From a virus, in IMG/VR virus record IMGVR_UViG_3300047317_000191, positions 1 to 39,622 of that record: a stretch of 39,622 nucleotides of DNA; one strand, given 5' to 3'. Each line of letters starts with the position of its first letter. Position 1 is the first letter of the stretch. The notes under the pieces are model-generated. The model saw only the letters and a list, made by a program, of their open reading frames with translations. It ran no database searches and was not told the DNA's origin. This document shows positions 32,679 to 39,622 of this stretch, in pieces. Position numbers and translations under genes: made by a program.

Positions 32679-33076
32679 CCCATCATCCCGGCTGCGTATT
32701 GCTCGGGCGTGTAGTAGCTGCCGTACTTCTGCAGGTTCTCCCGGGACTGCACCCACCAAGGATCGGTCACCAGACCCGGCGGGATGTTCCCTCCGAGCAA
32801 CAGCGGGAACGGGGAGTCAGCGAAATGGACGAGCACCACGAGTACTGGTTTCGTCCGGATCTGCTCGACCTCTTTGATCTGGAAGACGTAGGCGATGCCC
32901 TGCCGGTCGTTGAAGAACTGGACCACATACGGGTCCTGTGACTCCACCTTGATCCAAGGGATCTGCATCGTGACGAAGTCGCCCTCAATGGACTCGGGGT
33001 CCCCGTAGCTGGCCCACCGCCCTATCGCGCCGTGGGGGAACGCCGTATCCCAATCGGCCTGCGTCTCGAACTTCAC
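32675..33076 (-). CDS. Hypothetical head-region protein (133 aa)
   Basis: A 133-residue mixed alpha/beta protein with many aromatic residues: MKFETQADWDTAFPHG, IPWIKVESQDPYVVQFFND, VLVVLVHFADSPFPLLLGG, QKYGSYYTPEQYAAGMMG. GTG start overlapping the upstream giant gene by four bases. Its coupling suggests it is made in step with the giant protein and could be a partner or chaperone, but no family is recognised. Confidence 0.75.
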   Translation of the reverse strand: MKFETQADWDTAFPHGAIGRWASYGDPESIEGDFVTMQIPWIKVESQDPYVVQFFNDRQGIAYVFQIKEVEQIRTKPVLVVLVHFADSPFPLLLGGNIPPGLVTDPWWVQSRENLQKYGSYYTPEQYAAGMMG

Positions 33077-36000
33077 GGCGTCAGTCCCTTGTTCTTCTGG
33101 ACCTGCTTTGAGTGTGCTGCCTGGGCCTGCGCCTCGGTCACGTAGACATCCTCGATGGGAACGCCGCCGATGGTGTCGATCCCCGCATCCTTGAGGCGCT
33201 TCAACTCGACCTGACGAGCAGCCTCGGTCTGGAAGATGACCGTCTGAGAGTAGTCGAGCAACGACACCTGCCCCTTGAGCATCGCCTCGTTGCTGGAATG
33301 CCCCAACGCAATGATGTCGTCCATCTCCCAGGGAGCCCCGGACTTCTTGTAGTTGATGTTGCCGTACTGGTCGTTCTGGAACACGTAGGACGTCGTCCAG
33401 GCCAGGACTCGAGGGTCCAGCCAGACCTTGCTGTACGAACTGAAACTGGTCGAGAGCCGGGTGTAGACCTGATCGCTCGAACCCTTCTGCTGATCGTCAT
33501 CGGGGGACTGGCCCATGATGTGCGCGGCCAACGTGTTGTGCCGTTCCTCGGTGGACATCAGCGCGTTGGTCTGGGCGACCGGCGCGATGCTCCCGGACAG
33601 GCTGTGCTGCAGCCCGTGTGGCAACTTCTTCCGGAGTGCCTCGAGGTCGATGTCGAACCGGTCCCAGTGCGGTATGCCGTGCCCGTACTCGTCTCCGGCG
33701 TTGGTGCCGAAGTTCTGGAACGTCGGCATGTAGCCCTTCTTGGCGACCCAGTTGTCCACCAACTGCTTGCCCTCAAGCTCCGACCAGACCTCCCGCCACC
33801 GGGACAGTTCCTCGGCCTCAGAGGTCGCCTGGTCGGGGTGCAGCGAGGCGAACTTGGCCTTGACCTTGGCGGTCTTGGTGCTGCCCTTACGGTCCAGCAG
33901 GACGCCATACAGGTGCCGCCAGTAGTACAACTCCATCCGCTCTTCCGAGTCCATCGGCGTCATGTCGACACCGGACTGCTCGAACATGTCGAGTGCCTGC
34001 TGCAACTGGGTCGCGTCGTTCCCGACGGTCTCGACCCGGAACCATCCCTTGTGGGCCAGGCGGGCACCGAAGTTCGAGTTCCACGGCCGGTACTCGATCT
34101 TGGTGCCGTCGTTGAACTCGATGTGGTAGGCGTCACCCTCTACCTGGGCCCGGCCTTGCCCGGAGAAGGACAGGGACGCCCCGTAGTCCAGCGTGTTGCT
34201 GCCCAGCACGGTGAACCCGGTCGCCGGGTCGGTCTTGGTCATGTTGTGCTGTGGCACCGCCGCCAGATGGAACAGCGCCTTCCCCCGGGTGACCGTGAAC
34301 GGAGCCGTGGGCTTGACCACCGGGCCGGGCAGAGCGTCTTCCGCCTCCGGCTTCGGGGTGTAGTCATACCGGACGAAGTGGGGAACGACCTTGTTCCCCT
34401 TCTCCTTAGCATCCAGGGCGTTGGAAGCGGCACTCAGATACAGGTCCAACATCTCCCGGTACTGCCCGGCCAGGACGGGCTTCCCGCCGAACCACTGCTC
34501 CGCCATCGTCTCGGTGTTGGTCTTGAGGGCGTTCTCGATGTCCGCCTTGGCGGTCTCGAGTGCAGCCACCTTCTGGGCGTTGTACTGCCCGTCCAAAGAG
34601 TGGTGGTTGATCGTCTTCGAGCCCTCGAAGATCGCCGTGAATAGCTGTGACTCCTTGGGCCCCTGCGACGGGTTGAGCACCGCGATGGTGGGCACCGTGG
34701 GGGTCGTCTGGGAGTGGTAGCTCTGGGACAGGTAGTTGGGGTCGATCAGCGAGTCCAGCAGTGCCGTCAGCTTGGTGTCCCCGTCCTTCCGGAGATGCCC
34801 ATTGGCGACAAGCACCACGTCACCCTTCGCACTGATGACGTTCCGGACGTCGATACTCGCATCCTCGAAGTCCTTTCCCGAGAAGAACGTGGAGTGCCCG
34901 AACCGCTGTGCATTCTTGACGTCGTCCAGCAGATCCTGGGTGACCCCGGTGTGCACTCCCGGGGCGATGACACTGGGGGCCTCGGGCTTGGTGAGCCCGG
35001 CGTCGGAGTAGATCGAGTCCCAGAACTTCTCGAAGTCGGCCTCCATCGAGTTCTTCCGCGCGAGCGCGGCTTCGATGAGGGCTGCCTTGGACTTGAACTG
35101 GGTCTTCGAGAAGTCGGTCCGGTACTTGAACCCTTCCTCAAGGATCGCCCGGTAGGCGTCGTCCGACCCCTTGGTGACCGCCCGAGCCCGGGAGATGGCA
35201 GCCCGGTAGGCAGCGTCGACATTGGCCTGGTCGATCTTGCCGGAGACCATCGCGTTGTAGATCGGGTCGTAGACCTTCATGTGGTCGCCCATGACGTTCT
35301 GGGACAACATCCCACGCTTGAGCTTGTACTGCCCGAAGCGCACCCACGCCCGGCCCTTGTCGATCGGCACGACACCGCCGTCGGGGGTCCGGAAGAAGTT
35401 CTCCCAGTGTGCGTCGTCGTCGTCCAGCAGCCAGTCCAGGACATGAATGCGGGCGATGTCCTCGAGTTCCTTCTTGGTCAACGTCTTGGGGTCGAACCCC
35501 TTGAGGTCACCGGTCGACGGGATCTTGGTCTGGACCTGACCGAGATCGTTGCCGATGGTCCGGACCTCGGACGCCGCCATCTTGAACCCGAAGAGTTGCC
35601 CGGCCTTGTGGGCTGCATCCTCGGTGTACGGCCGGAACTTCTCCTTGGCCACCTTGAAGAGATACACGTTGCCGAACTGGTCCGCGACATCGTACTTCTC
35701 CCCGAACCCGCCGTACTTCGGCTGCTCGGACGCAGGCAGCTTGGTGAAGACCTTGGTCGGCGTCCCGCCCAGATCATGGACGACGCCCCACCCGTCGGCC
35801 GCAACGGTGAGTTCGCCGTATGAGTTGACCGAACTGCCGATGGTCGAGTAGAGGGCGTCGAACTTCTGCTTGGCGACGGCGGGCTGCAGGTAGGACTTCG
35901 AGTTCGGCTGGATGCCGGACAGGTAGTGCAACTGGACCAAGCCCTGCAGGACGTTGTCCTGGTTGGCCTGCAGCAGCCCCTTGGCGATCGACTTGGGGAA

Positions 36001-39000
36001 GATCGAGGTCAGATACTCCTGGATCTCCGGCTTGGTGAGGTGGTCAGCGAAGTTCGCCTCCGGGGCGAACTTGGCGAACCCGGCAGGGAGCGGCACGGTC
36101 TGACCGGCCGGGATCAGCGTCTTCGCCGGAAGGATCGGCTCGGTGTAGGACAGCCCCTGGGTGACCCTCTGCTTGCCGAGCGCGGTGAGCTTGTCGACGT
36201 TCTGCTGGTCACCGTGGGCGTGGTAGGACGCCAGGTTCTTGAGTTGCGGGAGGCTGAGCCCCGTCGAGTACTGGGTCAGCTTCGCCGTCAGCAAGTAGTC
36301 CTCAAGGGCCTCCTGGTTCTGTATCCAACCGATGGCCGTGGCGTAGCTGTCGGGGAACTGCCCCGAACCCTTGAGCCCTGCCGTCCCCGCCGGGATCTGG
36401 GTCGGGTCGAACGGCAGGTAGTTGACCTTGCCCGGGTTGTTCGTGGCCCCGCCGTACCCGGGGGAGCCCGGGTGGTTGACGTGGAAGGTCGCCGGGACGG
36501 TGGTGCCCTGGGAGTGCGCGGCATCGACCTCGAGTTGGTACGCCTGGTCCCAGTTGCCGGAGTACCAGGCGTCGATCCACGCCTTCCGGTAGGCCATGGA
36601 CATGTGGCCCATGTACTTCCCGGCCTTACCCGAGAACCCGGCCTTGTCGACTATCTCCTTGATCGCCTTGTTGGTCGCGGTCGAGTTGTTCAGAGTGAGG
36701 TCTTCATACGCATTGGTCGTCTGGGTGATCGGGGTCCCGGTCAGCACCTTGCCGGGCTTCTCGGCACTGGCGGCAGCCGCCTCGATAGTCGTGGCGAACT
36801 TGGCGTTGGCCCGGTCGGCGGCAGAGGGCCCGCCGATGTAGTGCGCCAGCATGTTGTAGGCCGAGCCGTACTTGGCTACTGCAGCGTCCGCTGTCGCCTG
36901 GGAGCCGTAGAACGTGTACCCGCCGTAGGCGGCATGCAGCAGGTCGGTGTCGGACTGGCTGGGGGTCCAGTTGAGCATCGCCTCCTTGGCGGTGGCCACA
37001 TCGAACTCACGGGACTGGAAGTAGAACTTCTTGAACGGCTTTGGCGCGACAATCGTTGTGCCGTCCAAGCTCCGGAGCCCGTACTTGTCGACGTTCCATT
37101 GCGCCGTCGTCAGGTTGTACTCGGTGGAGGTCGGGGCGGACGAGTAGTAGTCCTTGTAGATCCGGGTGAACTTGGTCCCGCCCTCGGACACGACGATCTT
37201 CTTGTCGTCGTTCCCGGTGGCCTGACCGAAGTAGGCGTACTCGCCGTCCGGGACGGGGTCCCCGGCGTGGAGGACAGTGGCCGTAATGGCCTCCCCCTCG
37301 GGCTTCCCGTCATAGAGCGGGCCAGCGTAGGTGATCTTGCCTTTGATCGCCTGCGCCTGCTCGGTGGAGATCTCGGTGGCCTTGCCGTTGGCGTCGATCT
37401 TCTCGATCAGGCCGTTGGTGAAGACGTGCAGGAACTCCTTCTTGGGCAGCGCCCAGATCCCGGCCGCGAACGGCATCGAGGGGGAGATGACGTCAGCCTT
37501 CGGGGCCTCGAGACTCGGGTTCTCACCACCGATCTGGGAGAAGTCGCCGTTGGCGAACGAACTCTTGAGAATGGTCAGATACGTCCCGGTGACGTGATCC
37601 TCCTGGGCGTTACCCGAGAAGATCTGGCCCGTCGGCACCCCATCGGCCCCGACGACAGCGAGGTACGGGTAGCCCCCGGGCGCGTTGTTGTCCTTCCACA
37701 ACGTCTCCCCAGCCTTGATGGAGACCGTGTGCTCACCAAGAATGGAGTGATACGTGACATCCTGCATGGGTGCGGGCGACGGCTCGGGGACACCGTCGGA
37801 CCAAACGACTTCCCCGGACTTGCCGGTCTCCCCGATGTTCGACTTGAAGTCCTTGGACTGCTGGGTGGAGAACCGGAAGTCCCCGGACAGGGCCGAGTAC
37901 CGCCCGAGGTACACGCCGTGCCGATACGCCAGGTAGGACGTGCCCTGCTTCCGGATCGTGGACCCGACGGGGACAGCGGTGGTGATCGTCTGGCCGCTGG
38001 CGTTCGTCCAGGACGCCTCCACCATCGGGGAATGCAGCACCCCGTAGAACGAGTCGTGGGCCACCGTGTTCGCGTCGTCGGGATTACTGCCCGCCTCGAA
38101 CGCCCCGGTCGACGTGTTGATCCGACCGATGGGGGTGAAGTTCCCGTCGGTGACGATGGCGGGCCAGGTGTCGGAGATCGACGTCTGGTGCTTGGACCAG
38201 ATGAGCGAACCCTCGGGCAGCCCGGTGACGTCCTTGTACTGCGGCGGGCCCGATCCCGACGCTCCGGGGACGAACAGTGTCGCATCGTAGGTCGCGCTGG
38301 GCAGGTTGGACGAGGCGACGGCGGCGTCGTTCGACACGATCGGCGTGCCGGGGGCTACGAGGCCCTTGTACGGCTTCCAGGTCTCAGGATCGGACAAGGA
38401 CTTCAACTGAACGTTGACGGACCCCTGGGACTTATCGAAGAAGACCTGCAGGTTCTGCCCGTCCGGGGAGATCGCACCGATGGTGGGACCCTGCCCGGAC
38501 TGATCCTTGACGACGAACTTCCACCCCGGGTTGACGTAGTGGTGGAACCCATTGATCTCATAGAGCCCGCCCTGGGTGACCTCGCCGGAGTGCCCGGGCT
38601 CGGCTACCTTCTCCGCCTCGGCGGACAGCGTCGCACCGTTGGAGAGGTCCCCGGTGTAACCGAGAGAGTGCGCGTCCAGTTCGCTCCACTGGGACGCCTC
38701 CACAGCCTTGGCCGGACCGCCGCCAGGGGGGTACTCGGTCCACTTCGAGGAACTGCCTGCCGGACGCCGGACGAAGATCGAGGACGAACCCGGCAACGTG
38801 GCAATGAACGAGCCTGACGGGACAGCGAAGTTGCCGCCGTTGGCCAGATGGAACGTGCGTGCGCTTTCGATGAACCCCTGCTGCCCGTGGAAGGGCGAGT
38901 CGTTGACCGGAGAAATGTTGACGGCAGGGTCGATCGGCCCCGTGAACGGGTGGAACTTGTTCATTATGTTCGCGTTGTGGACGACGTGCGTGTCCGACGT

Positions 39001-39622
39001 GCTGGTGCCGTCCATGTTGACCGTAGTCAACGTCTTACCGTCGGCGGAGTGGATGAACATCTTCCCCGGCCAGTGACTCGAGCCTCCGGTCAGGATCGAA
39101 TCCCCGGGCTGCAGGGAGAACACCATGCCGTTGATCTTGTAGGCCCCGGCCTTGGACACCGTGCCCGGACCGGTCTGGTAGGAGAACCCGGAAGTCGGCC
39201 AGATCGAATGGTTCTCGGTCAACGGCCCCTGGTAGGGCACGAGCCCGGACGGCAGGTTGTCCTCATGGACCGTCTCGGCGGACGGCATTCCGTTCGCATC
39301 TAGGGTGTGCTTCTGCCACCAACTGTCGTACTGCGAATGCGTGTACACCGAGTGACTGTCCGACGGGTCAAGGGCGAAGACATGCCCTGCCGCGTAAGGC
39401 TTCTCAGGACCGTTTCCGATACCCAAATAGGAGACGTTGCCGTCTTCCGGCTTGGGCACAAGGCCGGGAGCCGTTGCGCCGTGGGCGATCTCGGACCCCG
39501 GGGTCATGTCCCCCAGGTATGGGTGTGAGTCACTGTTGATCTGGTTGAGGGTGGCGTTATTGGTCACCTCGAGTGAACCGAACTGGCTGTGCCCGGTGAT
39601 TACCCCGTCAGCGCTCTGGACG
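33073..39622 (-). CDS. Giant head-region protein with beta repeats and a HipA/PI4K-like kinase domain (partial, over 2,180 aa)
   Basis: A GTG at 39567 would give 2,164 residues, but the frame stays open to the window edge and reads well (SADGVITGHSQFGSLE), so the 5' end is probably missing. Numbered from that GTG: residues about 60-860 hold eight or so degenerate beta repeats of 70-110 residues; about 860-1270 is mostly helical. About 1270-1510 looks like a HipA/phosphatidylinositol-4-kinase-like fold, with FKVAKEKF (K1305, likely ATP-binding), DDDDAHWENFF (D1385, N1390) and PIDKGRAW (D1403, likely metal-binding). The C-terminal third is mixed and unassigned. It holds the place of a MuF-like minor head protein, upstream of protease, decoration and capsid. 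The protein may be packaged and ejected, or act in head assembly; both are inferred. Confidence 0.82.
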   Translation of the reverse strand, partial: VQSADGVITGHSQFGSLEVTNNATLNQINSDSHPYLGDMTPGSEIAHGATAPGLVPKPEDGNVSYLGIGNGPEKPYAAGHVFALDPSDSHSVYTHSQYDSWWQKHTLDANGMPSAETVHEDNLPSGLVPYQGPLTENHSIWPTSGFSYQTGPGTVSKAGAYKINGMVFSLQPGDSILTGGSSHWPGKMFIHSADGKTLTTVNMDGTSTSDTHVVHNANIMNKFHPFTGPIDPAVNISPVNDSPFHGQQGFIESARTFHLANGGNFAVPSGSFIATLPGSSSIFVRRPAGSSSKWTEYPPGGGPAKAVEASQWSELDAHSLGYTGDLSNGATLSAEAEKVAEPGHSGEVTQGGLYEINGFHHYVNPGWKFVVKDQSGQGPTIGAISPDGQNLQVFFDKSQGSVNVQLKSLSDPETWKPYKGLVAPGTPIVSNDAAVASSNLPSATYDATLFVPGASGSGPPQYKDVTGLPEGSLIWSKHQTSISDTWPAIVTDGNFTPIGRINTSTGAFEAGSNPDDANTVAHDSFYGVLHSPMVEASWTNASGQTITTAVPVGSTIRKQGTSYLAYRHGVYLGRYSALSGDFRFSTQQSKDFKSNIGETGKSGEVVWSDGVPEPSPAPMQDVTYHSILGEHTVSIKAGETLWKDNNAPGGYPYLAVVGADGVPTGQIFSGNAQEDHVTGTYLTILKSSFANGDFSQIGGENPSLEAPKADVISPSMPFAAGIWALPKKEFLHVFTNGLIEKIDANGKATEISTEQAQAIKGKITYAGPLYDGKPEGEAITATVLHAGDPVPDGEYAYFGQATGNDDKKIVVSEGGTKFTRIYKDYYSSAPTSTEYNLTTAQWNVDKYGLRSLDGTTIVAPKPFKKFYFQSREFDVATAKEAMLNWTPSQSDTDLLHAAYGGYTFYGSQATADAAVAKYGSAYNMLAHYIGGPSAADRANAKFATTIEAAAASAEKPGKVLTGTPITQTTNAYEDLTLNNSTATNKAIKEIVDKAGFSGKAGKYMGHMSMAYRKAWIDAWYSGNWDQAYQLEVDAAHSQGTTVPATFHVNHPGSPGYGGATNNPGKVNYLPFDPTQIPAGTAGLKGSGQFPDSYATAIGWIQNQEALEDYLLTAKLTQYSTGLSLPQLKNLASYHAHGDQQNVDKLTALGKQRVTQGLSYTEPILPAKTLIPAGQTVPLPAGFAKFAPEANFADHLTKPEIQEYLTSIFPKSIAKGLLQANQDNVLQGLVQLHYLSGIQPNSKSYLQPAVAKQKFDALYSTIGSSVNSYGELTVAADGWGVVHDLGGTPTKVFTKLPASEQPKYGGFGEKYDVADQFGNVYLFKVAKEKFRPYTEDAAHKAGQLFGFKMAASEVRTIGNDLGQVQTKIPSTGDLKGFDPKTLTKKELEDIARIHVLDWLLDDDDAHWENFFRTPDGGVVPIDKGRAWVRFGQYKLKRGMLSQNVMGDHMKVYDPIYNAMVSGKIDQANVDAAYRAAISRARAVTKGSDDAYRAILEEGFKYRTDFSKTQFKSKAALIEAALARKNSMEADFEKFWDSIYSDAGLTKPEAPSVIAPGVHTGVTQDLLDDVKNAQRFGHSTFFSGKDFEDASIDVRNVISAKGDVVLVANGHLRKDGDTKLTALLDSLIDPNYLSQSYHSQTTPTVPTIAVLNPSQGPKESQLFTAIFEGSKTINHHSLDGQYNAQKVAALETAKADIENALKTNTETMAEQWFGGKPVLAGQYREMLDLYLSAASNALDAKEKGNKVVPHFVRYDYTPKPEAEDALPGPVVKPTAPFTVTRGKALFHLAAVPQHNMTKTDPATGFTVLGSNTLDYGASLSFSGQGRAQVEGDAYHIEFNDGTKIEYRPWNSNFGARLAHKGWFRVETVGNDATQLQQALDMFEQSGVDMTPMDSEERMELYYWRHLYGVLLDRKGSTKTAKVKAKFASLHPDQATSEAEELSRWREVWSELEGKQLVDNWVAKKGYMPTFQNFGTNAGDEYGHGIPHWDRFDIDLEALRKKLPHGLQHSLSGSIAPVAQTNALMSTEERHNTLAAHIMGQSPDDDQQKGSSDQVYTRLSTSFSSYSKVWLDPRVLAWTTSYVFQNDQYGNINYKKSGAPWEMDDIIALGHSSNEAMLKGQVSLLDYSQTVIFQTEAARQVELKRLKDAGIDTIGGVPIEDVYVTEAQAQAAHSKQVQKNKGLTP

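Noticed and set aside
33073-33560. ADP-ribosyltransferase domain at the C-terminus of the giant protein
   Set aside because: RLSTSFSS and NEAML recall parts of such toxins, but the Arg and STS are too close together and no ExE is seen. Left unassigned.
1-39622. tRNA genes, CRISPR arrays, insertion sequences, attachment sites
   Set aside because: Nothing with cloverleaf signature, regular direct repeat and spacer layout, transposase or integrase was seen. The repeats found are within coding sequence or short motifs.

Overview
This window is part of the late (virion structure and assembly) region of a tailed phage or prophage with a long non-contractile tail (siphovirus). Every supported gene lies on the minus strand, so transcription runs from right to left. 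The DNA is GC-rich, many genes start with GTG, and neighbours often overlap by four bases (GTGA or ATGA). Together with the protein types (a lambda-like capsid set in a GC-rich background, a protein with the RINGW and ALSLWALVSGHW signatures, LamG-like and carbohydrate-binding tail proteins, an M15-type lysin) this points to an actinobacterial host such as Streptomyces, Gordonia or a relative. The host genus cannot be fixed from the sequence. No bacterial gene, tRNA, insertion sequence or CRISPR array was seen.

Head block (right, about 27.3-39.6 kb, read right to left): a giant protein of more than 2,180 residues whose 5' end lies outside the window, with tandem beta-rich repeats and a HipA/PI4K-like kinase fold; two small head-region genes; a Mu gpI-like prohead protease fused to a scaffold, with good internal starts for the scaffold alone; a decoration protein; a lambda gpE-type major capsid protein; an intrinsic terminator; a two-helix membrane protein; and a run of head-tail connector genes (adaptor, stopper, gp10-like protein, tail terminator). 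Terminase and portal are not in the window and are expected further to the right.

Tail block (about 10.9-27 kb): a GT-B glycosyltransferase and a cysteine-containing small protein sit between the tail terminator and the major tail protein. Then come the two frames of the tail assembly chaperone (-1 relation), a 2,483-residue tape measure with a lytic transglycosylase domain, the distal tail protein and a 1,517-residue tail-tip protein with FN3, carbohydrate-binding and a probable self-cleaving C-terminal chaperone domain.

Adhesion and lysis block (about 0.1-10.9 kb): three small charged proteins, an M15 peptidase endolysin, several minor tail or adhesin proteins including a 1,454-residue modular protein with a 12-copy tandem repeat, three small proteins and an SNF2-family helicase overlapping one of them. 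This is probably the transition from tail genes to non-structural genes.

The most interesting points are the kinase-like fold inside a giant virion-position protein, and the control layout of the abundant virion genes. A near-identical motif (CTGCCGATAAGAGTGGTG and variants) lies just upstream of the internal scaffold start, the capsid gene and the major tail gene. Hairpins follow the decoration, capsid and major tail genes.
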